In this document: one piece after another, positions 45,005 through 55,126 of the stretch
How the letters are laid out: every line of letters begins with the position of its first letter
How positions within the stretch are numbered: the first letter of the stretch is position 1
NCBI GenBank assembly: GCA_022824185.1
Contig: JAJEAU010000011.1
Coordinates: forward strand, 1 to 62,856
Origin: Dehalococcoidia bacterium
GTDB taxonomy: Bacteria; Chloroflexota; Dehalococcoidia; Lucifugimonadales; Lucifugimonadaceae
Reading direction: 5' to 3'
Length of the DNA stretch: 62,856 nucleotides
Position numbers and translations under genes: made by a program
Notes under the pieces: generated by a model
Database searches by the model: none
The model's input: the letters and a program-made list of their open reading frames with translations, nothing else
What the model was told of the DNA's origin: nothing

Positions 45005-45835
45005 ATGCGAACTCCCGGAAGACGATATTTCAACACCGAAGGCATCGTCGTCCGCGCCCGAGACCTAGGAGAAGCCGACCGGATCGTCATCCTGCTAACC
45101 CCCAACCGAGGCTTAGTCTCCGCAGTAGCCCGAAGCGCCAGAAGAACCAATTCCCGAACCGGCGGACACGTCGATCTCCTCAGACACATCACCGCACAAA
45201 TCTCCGAAGGACGCTCCGACCTCCACACCATCAGTCAAGTGGAGACCGTAAACGCGCACCTTCCCCTACGATCTGATCTCGACCGCCTGACCCTAGCCTC
45301 CCATTTCGCCGAAATCACCGAACGATTTGCACTCCCAAACGCATCCAATCCGCCCCTCTTCAACCTATTGCGAGACACCCTGACTCACACCGACACCACC
45401 CCCAAATCCTCACTCCCCCTCCTACGCCTCTGGCACGAACTCACCCTCCTGACCGTCGTCGGCCTCCAACCCCAACTCCACCGCTGCGTCCGCACCAATA
45501 CCGAAATCCCCCCCGGCGACCACTTCTTCTCGCCAGCAGAAGGCGGCCTAATCCGTCGCCCCGATCAAATGGACAATTCCTCGAGCCCCGACCCAATCTC
45601 CTTCGATAAATCACCAGACCATACCCAGACCTTCCCAATAATCCCCACCACACTCAACACCATCAAGCTCCTACGCCACATAACCCGCACAACTGATTGG
45701 CCCCGACTAACCAATCTGCGCGTCAACCCCGCCGACATCGACGGAGGATTAAACGCAATAGGCGCGATGCTGAGATTTCAGCAGGAGAGGGGAGTGGGAC
45801 GCGCAGAGCGGGTGATGGGGGAGATCGATTCGTAG
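45005..45835 (+). CDS. recO: DNA repair protein RecO
   Basis: 276 aa. OB-fold N-terminus (TEGIVVRARDLGEADRIV, LVSAVARSARR) and the helical C-terminal part with LLRLWHELTLLTVVGLQPQLHRC. RecO loads RecA onto SSB-coated single strands with RecR. The zinc cysteines found in many RecO proteins are not preserved (only Cys in HRCV remains). Confidence 0.92.
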   Translation: MRTPGRRYFNTEGIVVRARDLGEADRIVILLTPNRGLVSAVARSARRTNSRTGGHVDLLRHITAQISEGRSDLHTISQVETVNAHLPLRSDLDRLTLASHFAEITERFALPNASNPPLFNLLRDTLTHTDTTPKSSLPLLRLWHELTLLTVVGLQPQLHRCVRTNTEIPPGDHFFSPAEGGLIRRPDQMDNSSSPDPISFDKSPDHTQTFPIIPTTLNTIKLLRHITRTTDWPRLTNLRVNPADIDGGLNAIGAMLRFQQERGVGRAERVMGEIDS

Positions 45836-45892
45836 ACTATGACCGATTTTCAGATATCCCGAGGCCGCCTAATGTCGCCGACCATGCAATCT

Positions 45893-46030
45893 TCACTTCG
45901 ATTTGCGAGCGCCCGGTGGTTTGCGCGAACCCGTCGGCTTTGGAGGTGCTTCCCGTAAGCGACTGCCTTTGATGGCATCGGCATGAGAACCTCGAAGCTT
46001 GGTTACGTGGTTTTTGCTCTTCATGTTCAT
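45893..46030 (-). CDS. Small basic Pro-rich peptide, module copy 2
   Basis: A 45-aa open frame starting with ATG, with a perfect GGGGAGGAG site upstream. The start overlaps the stop of the membrane-protein gene (ATGA). Core GSRLREAPPKPTGSRKPPG matches the peptide at 9187-9339, including an HADAI/HTAI block before it. Pairing with a paralogous membrane protein in the same order in both places supports a real coupled gene. Function unknown. Confidence 0.75.
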   Translation of the reverse strand: MNMKSKNHVTKLRGSHADAIKGSRLREAPPKPTGSRKPPGARKSK

Positions 46031-46686
46031 TGACGCTCCTCCCCTTTCTCAATACTGTACACCGACGTAGCACTCCAACCTCGTGGCCCATCTCTGCTGT
46101 CTTGTGAATATGGGTTGTAAAACATCGAGTAAACCATGATCGTTTTTATGTGATCCGCGATTACGAATTCGTACGTTTCAGCGTGCGTTTCGCCTGGCTC
46201 AATGGTGATCCCTCCGGGCGACCAATCCCGCAGTTGCTCGTCTAAAGTGGGCCACTGTATGTTATCGACCTCTTCGCCGATGAACGCTTGGGCGTATAAC
46301 TCCTCAACCAAGTCGTCCGTCAACTCGCTGAACTCCTGAATGCGAAAAAGAGTGTCGTAGATTGGCACCATCACCTTTGAGCTGTTGGTTAACCGAACCG
46401 TCACAACGATCGCTAAGTAATTTTCGCTAACTTTGTGATGCGTGACCGACTGCTCAATGCTCAAATGAGGAGCGTGTTGTCGGAACAACCTGAACTGGTA
46501 GATCGCGAAAATTCCACCTAAACCCACTAAGACCAAAGTTCCGATGCTGCCGACAACCTGTGCCGCTTTCGGGATGCTCAAATCAAGGAATGAAACGACT
46601 CCGAAGACGACTACCACCGGCAGTAGTGCGGCGATTGACAGGAGCAGCAACAACGCTAGGTAGTCTCGCATCAATCGTGGAAACAT
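46027..46686 (-). CDS. Membrane-anchored protein of unknown family, module copy 2
   Basis: 219 aa, paralogue of the protein at 9359-9874. It has two N-terminal hydrophobic helices (about 9-33 and 43-62) rather than one, then the shared soluble domain (PHLSIEQSVTHHKVSENYL, VRLTNSSKVMV, IQWPTL, TIEPGETHAE, RGW). The small basic-peptide gene follows with ATGA overlap. No family recognised. Confidence 0.8.
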   Translation of the reverse strand: MFPRLMRDYLALLLLLSIAALLPVVVVFGVVSFLDLSIPKAAQVVGSIGTLVLVGLGGIFAIYQFRLFRQHAPHLSIEQSVTHHKVSENYLAIVVTVRLTNSSKVMVPIYDTLFRIQEFSELTDDLVEELYAQAFIGEEVDNIQWPTLDEQLRDWSPGGITIEPGETHAETYEFVIADHIKTIMVYSMFYNPYSQDSRDGPRGWSATSVYSIEKGEERQ

Positions 46687-46837
46687 CTAGGTTAACGGCG
46701 TTGAACCGTATCTTCCCGCCCAGCCCTCGCGCCAGCTGAGCTTAAATTCTTCGGGCGAATAAATGGTTTTCGTAAATGAGGTTTCTTAAGTTCTGCAATT
46801 GCGTCGATCGAACGTCAACTTGGTGCTGACGACCGAA

Positions 46838-47929
46838 CTACCCCCCAACATACTCCCCATCCTCACCAATCACACCCTCAGACTGCAGATACTTGAACAG
46901 ATCCGAATCCAGCTCGAGCACGATCAAAGACTGTCCATCCACGATCTTCACGTACGCTTCTAGCGACCGGCGGAACTCGTAGAACTCCGGCGCCTTCTCC
47001 AAAGCCTCGGCTAAGATGTTGATCGCCTCTTGCTCGGCCTCGCCGCGAAGTCTCGCTGCGGTACCGTTCGCCGTCTCCAAGATAATCTGAACGTCACGGT
47101 CAACTTCGGCTCTGATCTCACGATCCCTCTGCGTTCCTTCCGCCCTCAATCCCTCGGCAATTCGAGCACGTTCCGCCCTCATGCGGGCAAACACAGACTG
47201 CTCGATCTCGGTCGGGAAGTCGGCTCGCTTGATGCGAACATCTACGATCTCGATACCAAGCTCATCCACCAGCGGCTGGAAATAACCCGCAGTTGCGTTA
47301 CCCATCACTTCAGGTCGCGCTTCACGCTGCAACGCGTCCAACTCCTCGTTGGTTGGCGGTCGACCTCGAGTGGCCGTCCCCTCAGGCGTAAGTTCCGTGA
47401 TGATCACCGTCAGGCGCGGGTCTCGCAGATTGTTGTTGAACAAATCGAGGGCCTGTTGCCGCGTAATCTCAGATCGGTTGCTCGCATCCGCAATGCGCCG
47501 CATAACCTGCTCGCGCGTCTCCGAAATCACCTCCGACTGAGTGTCCAACGCAACTTCTCGACGAAGCTGAGAGTTCACGATGTCGGATACGCGAGACACC
47601 GCTTGCGTCTCGGTTTGCAGCCTTTGGAAGAAAACAAGCGGATCTACGATGCGGTATCGTGCATAGGCGTCGATCACCAAGTTGCGCTTGTCAGACGTCA
47701 ACAGCGACGCCGGTTGCGCATCCACTCGCAGCAATCGGCTGTCCATCTTCACCACGTTTTCGACAAATGGCTGCTTTACATACAGCCCAGGGCTGCGGTA
47801 ATCCCGCTGGAACTCACCGAAACGAGTAACAATCGCCAACTGAGTCTCATCGACGGTGAAGAACGCCTGCGGGATGAGAATGAACGCCGCGACGATGATG
47901 ACTACGATCGTGACTATCAGGCGAGGCAT
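46838..47929 (-). CDS. hflC: Membrane protease modulator HflC
   Basis: SPFH/prohibitin-family protein with one N-terminal helix (about 4-22) followed by FTVDETQLAIVTRFGE, SDKRNLVIDAYARYRI and the coiled-coil Ala/Glu-rich region. With HflK it forms a membrane complex that controls FtsH (family knowledge). ATG at 47929 lies just after the hflK stop, with GGTGGAGG upstream; a longer frame begins at 47968. Confidence 0.93.
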   Translation of the reverse strand: MPRLIVTIVVIIVAAFILIPQAFFTVDETQLAIVTRFGEFQRDYRSPGLYVKQPFVENVVKMDSRLLRVDAQPASLLTSDKRNLVIDAYARYRIVDPLVFFQRLQTETQAVSRVSDIVNSQLRREVALDTQSEVISETREQVMRRIADASNRSEITRQQALDLFNNNLRDPRLTVIITELTPEGTATRGRPPTNEELDALQREARPEVMGNATAGYFQPLVDELGIEIVDVRIKRADFPTEIEQSVFARMRAERARIAEGLRAEGTQRDREIRAEVDRDVQIILETANGTAARLRGEAEQEAINILAEALEKAPEFYEFRRSLEAYVKIVDGQSLIVLELDSDLFKYLQSEGVIGEDGEYVGG

Positions 47930-47933
47930 AGGG

Positions 47934-49142
47934 TTACTGACCTCCACCCGTCGTCGTCGATGTGCCACTCAACGAGTTGCCCTGCAACGTGCTCAAACTG
48001 TCGAGAGGCAACAATGGCAACGCATTCGAACCAGAGTTGATGATGATCTTCGATTTACCCGCCAATATGCGTTCCACCGCCTCGAGGTAAAGCCTCGTGC
48101 GCGTCACGTTGGGCGAGTTTTGGTAGCTGTCCAATATGGCCTCAAACCCGTCTGCCTCACCACGTGCTCGCTCGATACGACCACGCTTGAAACCATCCGC
48201 CTCTTCAACGATCTGAGCCGCCGAACCGGTCGCCCGCGGAATCTGAGCCGCCTTGTAAGCCTCCGCCAAGTTGATATCTCGTTCCCTGTCCTCACGTGCC
48301 CTGACGACGTCCTCAAACGCGTCCTGCACTTCCGCTGGCGGGTTAACGTTCTGCAACAGCACCTGAAGAACATCGATCCCCGTGTTGTAGTCACGCGCCA
48401 GTTCTCGCATCTTCTCCAAGATGCTCGCCTGGACCTGTTCCTTCTCAGTCGTCAACACATCGTCGATGTTTCGAGCACCAACCACCTGCCTCACCGCCGT
48501 CTCCGTCATGTCCCGCAACGTTTCGCCATCTGGACTACCAGACGGAATCCCCCGGTCAGGATCACCAGGATCATCTACCTCGAACAAGAAGTCCCGTAGA
48601 TTCGATATCCGATACTGCACAACCACCTGCACGTCGACTATGTTCTCATCGCCGGTGATCATCTCCGACTCGATCTGCACCGGTGTCGTCGATCCGTTCG
48701 GCGAACTTCTGAAACCCAGCTCCAACCGTCGAGTCGTCGTCACAGAAACAACATTGCGAGTGCCGATCGGCCCGGGCCAGTGCCAGTGAAGACCTTGGTC
48801 CGCAATCGCCACGAATCGGCCGAATGTCCGCAACGCAGCCTGCTCATCGGGCCCAACGGTATAAACACCGGTAGCCAGCCAAACTATCGCCGCAATCGGA
48901 ATCAGCAGGAGAACTATCGCACCACTGGACCGGCCAGATGGACCGCTCCTACCCGACCCCTCTTCGCGAGACGAGCCTTCATCACCGCCACCAAACCCCG
49001 GTATCCCCGAAAACGCCTCCCTCAAACGCTGCATGATGTCGCCAAAAGTAACCTCAGGCTCTTCATCACGCTCGGGCGGGCGATACATCAGCGAATCGTC
49101 CGACGCGTGGTCGGTGGCTGATGCTTGTGGGGAGTTGGACAT
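47934..49142 (-). CDS. hflK: Membrane protease modulator HflK
   Basis: 402 aa. Gly-rich N-terminus with acidic residues, one transmembrane helix (about 74-93), then VGPDEQAALRTFGRF, GLHWHWPGPI, VDVQVVVQYRISN and the SPFH region with EQVQASILEKM. Partner of HflC downstream; typical HflK-HflC order. Confidence 0.95.
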   Translation of the reverse strand: MSNSPQASATDHASDDSLMYRPPERDEEPEVTFGDIMQRLREAFSGIPGFGGGDEGSSREEGSGRSGPSGRSSGAIVLLLIPIAAIVWLATGVYTVGPDEQAALRTFGRFVAIADQGLHWHWPGPIGTRNVVSVTTTRRLELGFRSSPNGSTTPVQIESEMITGDENIVDVQVVVQYRISNLRDFLFEVDDPGDPDRGIPSGSPDGETLRDMTETAVRQVVGARNIDDVLTTEKEQVQASILEKMRELARDYNTGIDVLQVLLQNVNPPAEVQDAFEDVVRAREDRERDINLAEAYKAAQIPRATGSAAQIVEEADGFKRGRIERARGEADGFEAILDSYQNSPNVTRTRLYLEAVERILAGKSKIIINSGSNALPLLPLDSLSTLQGNSLSGTSTTTGGGQ

Positions 49143-49439
49143 TTAGAGGGTTATCGCGGGCGTGGATCACTCCAACAATGGCGAGATACATCGAATGCGA
49201 AGGGGAAGTTTTCTCGGAGCTCAGATCCGTTTGCAATAAGTTGAACTGCGTCCTTAACTGAATTATATGAAACAGCTAAAGCAAGGGATGCTTTCAGCGA
49301 CATCGTCTCGGTTCACAGCATCGCCAAAAATAAACTCCCTTCAGGAAAATGACGGGAAGTCATCGATCCCAAGTGCGCAACCATGCACTAAGCATCTACC
49401 TCTCAACGGGGCTCAGATCCTAATTCACTGTTCGCCGAG
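49143..49439. other. Spacer upstream of hflK
   Basis: No gene seen. A perfect TATAAT on the minus strand at 49262-49267 could be the -10 of the hflK promoter, about 120 nt before its start, but no matching -35 is clear. The 11-nt motif GGCTCAGATCC or GAGCTCAGATCC appears twice (about 49216-49228 and 49405-49418). Confidence 0.3.
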
Positions 49440-49868
49440 TTAAGGAATCCGTAGCGGCTCTTGTGTGAACGGAGATTCGCCGAAGGCGGATGTCCTAATC
49501 GAATGGTCATTGAAGCATGCGTCGGACGATGTCATAGTGGCGTAACTCGCTACGATTGCTATGTCTGCGTCACTCGGGCTACTAGCGAAACTCCGGGCTT
49601 CACGCCAGGCTAAAGCGCGTATTTCTTGCAATTCTGGCTCTAGTGTGAACATCGCTGCGCAGGACCCAGACAGGATCCCTCTGCGCTGCTCCTCGCTAGA
49701 ACTACGAACCGCATGCGCGACGTTATCAGACACTCCCAGTTCTATTGCCGAGAGATAAGTTTCCAGCCACGCACCGAATGGATCAGGGCTTCCGCAGGCC
49801 AATATTGGACACGTGAAGAGTAATGCCAGCAAGGCCGAGGAAATCCTCAGCCTTGCAAAGATTGACAC
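49440..49868 (-). CDS. Small lipoprotein, unknown
   Basis: 142 aa. A hydrophobic signal ends with ILAC, followed by a soluble helical region with four further Cys residues or nearby ones (SGSCAAMF, DACFND). The GTG at 49868 gives the signal peptide a normal length; the longer frame from 49943 would add an Arg-rich stretch and overlap the molybdenum hydroxylase gene. Not recognised. Confidence 0.55.
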   Translation of the reverse strand: MSIFARLRISSALLALLFTCPILACGSPDPFGAWLETYLSAIELGVSDNVAHAVRSSSEEQRRGILSGSCAAMFTLEPELQEIRALAWREARSFASSPSDADIAIVASYATMTSSDACFNDHSIRTSAFGESPFTQEPLRIP

Positions 49869-49896
49869 CTGTAATGTGGTAGCCGTTGTGCCCGTT

Positions 49897-52185
49897 CTAC
49901 GAACCGTTCTCCGACTCCAACGCCGCGACAATTCTGCCAGCATTCATCGGCGCTTCCCGCAATCGAATGCCAATCGCATCCTTGATCGCGTTGCCGACTG
50001 CGGGCACTGGAGGCACGATCGGCACCTCGCCAACGCCACGCACGCCGTATGGGTGAACCGGGTTCGGCACTTCGACGATCACCGTCTCGATGCTCGGCAA
50101 GTCCAATGAGGTCGGCATTCGGTAGTCGAGGTACGACGAGTTGGCCATTACGCCGTCGTCGCTCATGTAATACTCCTCGTTCAACGCCCAGCCGATGCCC
50201 TGCGCTGCTCCGCCTTGCATCTGACCTTCGACGTATGCCGGGTGAATGGCCCGCCCTGCGTCCTGAACGATGGTGTACCTGACTACGTCTGTCTTCCCAG
50301 TCTCAGGATCGATCTCGAGGTCGCAGATGTGCGTGCCATACGCACCGCCCGCCGCTTCGAGGTCAACGCTGCCCGTCGACGTCACCGGACCACCGGTGTC
50401 GCCAAGCTTGCCAGCAAGATCCTTGAAACCGATGCTCAACTCTGGGTCGGACTTCGATGAGAAGACGCCGTCCTCAAACTGGACATCCTCCTCGTCGATG
50501 CTCCACAGCAGTGAAGCGCGCACCTTCAGCTTGTCGATCATCTCGATCGCGGCGTTGTACGCGGCATAGCCGGTGGCGTATGTCACTCGGCTACCACCCG
50601 TGACGGCGGTGAAACCAACTGTGTCGGTATCGACAACCGTCGGGTTGACATCTTCAGCGGTGATGCCGAGGGTCTCAGCCGCCTGCATGGCGATGGAAGC
50701 CCGTGTGCCACCGATGTCCGTCGATCCTTCTACAAGCTCAACCGTTCCGTCATCGTTCAACGAAAGGTTGACCGACGACTGCAATCCGACGTTGAACCAG
50801 TAACCGCTCGCAAAACCGCGACCGCGGACTCGGCCTGGCGACGGTTCGCCAAGATCCGCATTCCAGTGATCGGTTTCTTTGGCAGCGTCGAGAACCTCTT
50901 CCATGCCTATGCGCGGGAAGATCGGACCATCGCCACGGCGAGTGCCTTCCTTGGCTGCGTTGTTGCGCCGGAACTCCCACCTGTCGAAACCTGCTTGCTC
51001 GCAAAGGTCGTCGATCAAGGTCTCGATCGCGAACGCGACCTGTGGCGAACCCGGCGCACGGTATGCCGCCACTTTGGGCTTGTTCACCAACACGTCGTAA
51101 CCGGTGATCCGCATGTTCGGGATGTTGTAGCAGGCGTAAATGCACATGCCCGACGCGCCCACAAGCGAACCAGGGTAGGCACCTGCCTCCATCCGAAGCG
51201 TCGAATCCGCAGCAACCAGCTTCCCGTCCTTCGTGGCACCGAGTTTGAGGTTGATCTTGCCGCCAGCGGCAGGCCCGCTACCCTCGAACACGGAACGTCG
51301 CTCCATGATCATCTTCACCGGAACATTTCCGGCTTTGCGAGACAATGTTGCCGCCACAGGCTCAAGATAGATCGGGATCTTGCCACCGAAACCACCGCCG
51401 ATCTCCAGCGGTGTCACTCGGATCTTCGACTCTGGCAACTGCATGACGGCCGCAACCTGCTGCCTCACGGTGAACGCGCCTTGCGTGCTAGTCCAGATCT
51501 TGAGCCGACCGTCTTCATCCCAAACCGCAGTAGCATTGTGCGGTTCGATGTAGCCCTGGTGCACCATCTCGAGGCCGAACTCGGCCTCGATCACGTGATC
51601 GGCATCGGATAAAGCAGAATCCGGGTCGCCGAACTCATGCACGAACTCCTTGACATGGTTCGCATGGCCGCTCTCTTCAGCGCCCGGCGATCCGACAAAT
51701 TCGTCGAGGATCGCTGGCATGTCCGAGGCAATCGTGTCTTCGACATTCGTCGCCGACTGAAGCACTTCGTACTCCACCTTGATCGCCCGAGCCGCCTCTT
51801 CAGCCGTGTATCGGTCAACCGCCGCGACGCCTGCTACCGCGTGTCCCGCGTACAGCACTTTGTCGCTCGCCAAAATGTTGTCAACCGCCCACTTCAAGTT
51901 GGTCGCACCTTCTCCAAGGTCCACCATCTTGTTTTCTGCCTTGGGCAGATCGGCGTTTGTGACGACGGCGTGAACGCCATCCATCGCCTCCGCAGCGGAT
52001 GTGTCGATCGACTTGATCCGCGCGTGGGCATGTGGACTCCGGAGGACGGTCCCCCAGATCATGTTCGGCAACTTGATGTCCGCACCGTATATCGCACGGC
52101 CCGTCACCTTGTCTAATCCGTCGTGACGGATCGGACGAGTGCCGATTACTTTGTACTCGCTCTTAGGTTCAAATGTCGCAACCAT
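49897..52185 (-). CDS. Molybdenum hydroxylase large subunit (xanthine dehydrogenase/CO dehydrogenase family)
   Basis: 762 aa, molybdopterin cytosine dinucleotide-binding subunit. GRAIYGADIKLPNM at the start, EIGGGFGGKIPIYLEP, and the C-terminal GVRGVGEVPIVPPVPAVGNAI with the catalytic Glu. The oxidised substrate (aldehyde, purine, N-heterocycle) cannot be read from sequence; no AYXCSFR-type motif of carbon monoxide dehydrogenase is seen. It is the third gene of a complete three-subunit operon. Confidence 0.95.
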   Translation of the reverse strand: MVATFEPKSEYKVIGTRPIRHDGLDKVTGRAIYGADIKLPNMIWGTVLRSPHAHARIKSIDTSAAEAMDGVHAVVTNADLPKAENKMVDLGEGATNLKWAVDNILASDKVLYAGHAVAGVAAVDRYTAEEAARAIKVEYEVLQSATNVEDTIASDMPAILDEFVGSPGAEESGHANHVKEFVHEFGDPDSALSDADHVIEAEFGLEMVHQGYIEPHNATAVWDEDGRLKIWTSTQGAFTVRQQVAAVMQLPESKIRVTPLEIGGGFGGKIPIYLEPVAATLSRKAGNVPVKMIMERRSVFEGSGPAAGGKINLKLGATKDGKLVAADSTLRMEAGAYPGSLVGASGMCIYACYNIPNMRITGYDVLVNKPKVAAYRAPGSPQVAFAIETLIDDLCEQAGFDRWEFRRNNAAKEGTRRGDGPIFPRIGMEEVLDAAKETDHWNADLGEPSPGRVRGRGFASGYWFNVGLQSSVNLSLNDDGTVELVEGSTDIGGTRASIAMQAAETLGITAEDVNPTVVDTDTVGFTAVTGGSRVTYATGYAAYNAAIEMIDKLKVRASLLWSIDEEDVQFEDGVFSSKSDPELSIGFKDLAGKLGDTGGPVTSTGSVDLEAAGGAYGTHICDLEIDPETGKTDVVRYTIVQDAGRAIHPAYVEGQMQGGAAQGIGWALNEEYYMSDDGVMANSSYLDYRMPTSLDLPSIETVIVEVPNPVHPYGVRGVGEVPIVPPVPAVGNAIKDAIGIRLREAPMNAGRIVAALESENGS

Positions 52186-52262
52186 GGGCAGTTCCCCCTA
52201 CATTGGTCGACTGTCGAATCGATGGTCGTTTTTTAGACCGTATTGTCCGTTAATCAAAGATC

Positions 52263-52301
52263 ACGACCGGCACAGTGATGTTTCATCACCGCGCCGGTCG
52301 T
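52263..52301. promoter_or_regulatory. Long intergenic hairpin
   Basis: ACGACCGGC and GTGATG pair with CATCAC and GCCGGTCGT around a TTT loop, with a 3x3 internal mismatch. It lies between the small (2Fe-2S) and large subunit genes. No strong T-run follows, so partial termination or mRNA processing/stability control between subunits seems more likely than a true terminator. Confidence 0.6.
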
Positions 52302-52310
52302 CGTTTCAAC

Positions 52311-52808
<498 letters not shown>

Positions 52809-52814
52809 CTACCT

Positions 52815-53696
52815 TTAACCTCTCGCTCGCTCTACGGCTTTGTTGATCATTCGTCGGGCCAAAACACCCGAAAGGTGCTTGCGCTGGTCGATCGTGCCGC
52901 GCATGTCGCTGATCGGAGACGCTGCATCAGCCGCTGCTGCCGCCGCCGCCTCAATCGTCGCATCGTTGACAGGGTTGCCAACCAACGCGGCTTCCGCTGC
53001 AGGTACGACTAGCGGAACCGGAGCAACCGCCGCCAAAGCCACTCGCGCAGCTTCAAAGGTATCGCCCGCGTCGTTCAGCTTCACGGAAACACCAGCACCT
53101 GCCACGGCAATGTCCATCTCGTTCCTCGGGATGAACCGCTCGTATGCGGCACCAAAGTTCGCGCCCGGGTTTGGCAGCACTAGGCTCACCAAAATCTCAC
53201 CCCGGCCCAGAACGTTGGATCCTGGCCCTGTGCAGAAGTCCTCAACCGCAACGTCGCGGTGGTCGTCATCACCACCGGGACCTGCGATGTGGCAAACCGC
53301 GTTGTACGCAATCAAAGGGCAGATCCCATCGGCGCTAGGCGAAGAGTTGCAGAGATTGCCCCCCAAACTCGCCCGCGACTGAATCTGAATGCCGCCGATC
53401 ATCTCCACCGCGTCGATTATGCCCGGGAAGGAATCACGTATCTTCTGATCTTCGTAGATCTGGTAGCACGGCACCGCCGCACCAATCGAAACACTTCCAT
53501 CCGGATAGTGGCTGATCTGCGTCAACTCCGGGATGTTCTTGACATCGACTATCGCGTCGAGATCCCACCTGTTAGCCCGCGCCTGTACCAGTACGTCAGT
53601 CCCGCCTGCGATCGGGCGCGCACGGTCGCCATGCTTGTCCAGCAAAGCGACTGCTTCATCGATCGACCCGGGAGCCTCATATGCAAAGGGATGCAA
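52815..53696 (-). CDS. Molybdenum hydroxylase FAD subunit
   Basis: 293 aa. PIAGGTDVLVQAR and TIGGNLCNSSPSAD-like blocks (here QSRASLGGNLCNSSPSAD) bind FAD, as in CoxM. First gene of the operon, followed by the iron-sulfur and molybdenum subunits. Confidence 0.95.
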   Translation of the reverse strand: MHPFAYEAPGSIDEAVALLDKHGDRARPIAGGTDVLVQARANRWDLDAIVDVKNIPELTQISHYPDGSVSIGAAVPCYQIYEDQKIRDSFPGIIDAVEMIGGIQIQSRASLGGNLCNSSPSADGICPLIAYNAVCHIAGPGGDDDHRDVAVEDFCTGPGSNVLGRGEILVSLVLPNPGANFGAAYERFIPRNEMDIAVAGAGVSVKLNDAGDTFEAARVALAAVAPVPLVVPAAEAALVGNPVNDATIEAAAAAAADAASPISDMRGTIDQRKHLSGVLARRMINKAVERARG

Positions 53697-53869
53697 AACC
53701 CGCTCCTTTTTGCCTGTGTTGTCTAATCAGTCAACGCCGCCAACGAACTTGACGCCACTTCACCGATTTTCTCGCATATGAGTTTAAGCGACATTACACC
53801 CAACTGCAAAACGGTTTGAGAAAGTCAGACGTGATATCGCAACGTACAAGTAGTCACCCCAATCGCCAT

Positions 53870-55126
53870 CTACAACCGCCGCAACGCAAACAACCAAACT
53901 CCTACCGTCGCAAAAATACCCAAAACACCCGCAACCCCAAACGCAAACGCAAACGCAAACGGAGCACCCCACAACTGCGCCAACGTCCCCATCAACAACG
54001 CACCTACGGCCTGCGCACCCCAAGTAAGGTTCATCAGACTCATCACACGCCCTCGGAACTCATCCGTAACCTGCGTCTGAACAACCGTCGTGCTCATCGT
54101 CCCTTTAACCACCGTCAACGCACCAACCACGCCAGCGATCGCCACCGCGAACAGAAACACGTCAACCGCCCCGAACGCCACGTAACACAGACCAACTGCC
54201 GCTCCACCAATCGCCAGATACAACGGCGGGCGCGCCCGCGTACCGATCAACGTGATTGCGAACGTCGCAACCAATCCGCCGATCCCCAAAGCGAGTAAGA
54301 ACCGACCATACGTCTCTGTGTCCCCCTGATAAACCTCCTGAGTAATCACCGGCAACAACGTCTCAAACGGCGTAGCCACGATCCCGATCACTACCCCATA
54401 ACCGATCAAAGCCGCAATCGCCGTCTCCCGCCGGACATACTTCACGCCGTCGACCATGTCCTTGATTCGAGCCCGAGCCTTAACAGCGAGCCCCTCCGAT
54501 TCGTCATCACTCAATCCGACCTCAGCCCGCGCCTGATGCGGCGTGTGGTCCATCCGCATCAAAGTCAAAACCGTCAACACGTAAGATGCCGAAACAATGA
54601 AAAACAGCCCCTCCATCCCAACGGCCGACACCAGCGGATGAAACAGCGACGGACCTAAAATCGCCGCGCCACCGAACACTACCGAATAAAGCGCTATCGC
54701 ACTGGGCAGATGTTCCCTCGGAACTAGAGACGCGACCATCGCACCTCTAGCCGGAATATCAAACGCCAGCATCACCCCTGTAACCGCCGAGATTGCCAGC
54801 AAGTGCCACGCCTCAATCACGTCCGTCGCAATCAAAACCGCCGTCACCAAACCGGCCACCGCAAACAAAAAACGAGTAAACCTCAACAATCGCAACCGAT
54901 TCACCGTATCCGCAACAACACCGCCCCAGATCGAGAAGATCACAACCGGGGCCATCGTCGCCGCAGTAACCGATCCCAGCAAAATCTCCGAATCCGTCAA
55001 AGTCCGCATCAACCACAACCGCCCGTACACCAGCGTCCACATCCCGACATTCGAAAACGCCGCCGCTATCCAAAACAACCGGTACTCACGGTAGCCAAAG
55101 ACGGCGAACCCAGTTCGTCTCAGCAC
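53870..55126 (-). CDS. MFS transporter
   Basis: 418 aa with about 11-12 transmembrane helices. GGVVADTVNRLRLLR is the conserved loop after helix 2, and GRVMSLMNLTWGAQAVGALL recalls the EntS-like (MFS_3) exporters. Ligand unknown. Its start overlaps the Gfo/Idh/MocA gene by 7 nt, linking it to that operon. Confidence 0.92.
   Translation of the reverse strand: MLRRTGFAVFGYREYRLFWIAAAFSNVGMWTLVYGRLWLMRTLTDSEILLGSVTAATMAPVVIFSIWGGVVADTVNRLRLLRFTRFLFAVAGLVTAVLIATDVIEAWHLLAISAVTGVMLAFDIPARGAMVASLVPREHLPSAIALYSVVFGGAAILGPSLFHPLVSAVGMEGLFFIVSASYVLTVLTLMRMDHTPHQARAEVGLSDDESEGLAVKARARIKDMVDGVKYVRRETAIAALIGYGVVIGIVATPFETLLPVITQEVYQGDTETYGRFLLALGIGGLVATFAITLIGTRARPPLYLAIGGAAVGLCYVAFGAVDVFLFAVAIAGVVGALTVVKGTMSTTVVQTQVTDEFRGRVMSLMNLTWGAQAVGALLMGTLAQLWGAPFAFAFAFGVAGVLGIFATVGVWLFALRRL

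Noticed and set aside
47030..48040. 336-codon plus-strand frame across hflC
   Set aside because: Antisense to hflC/hflK, whose SPFH motifs are unmistakable.
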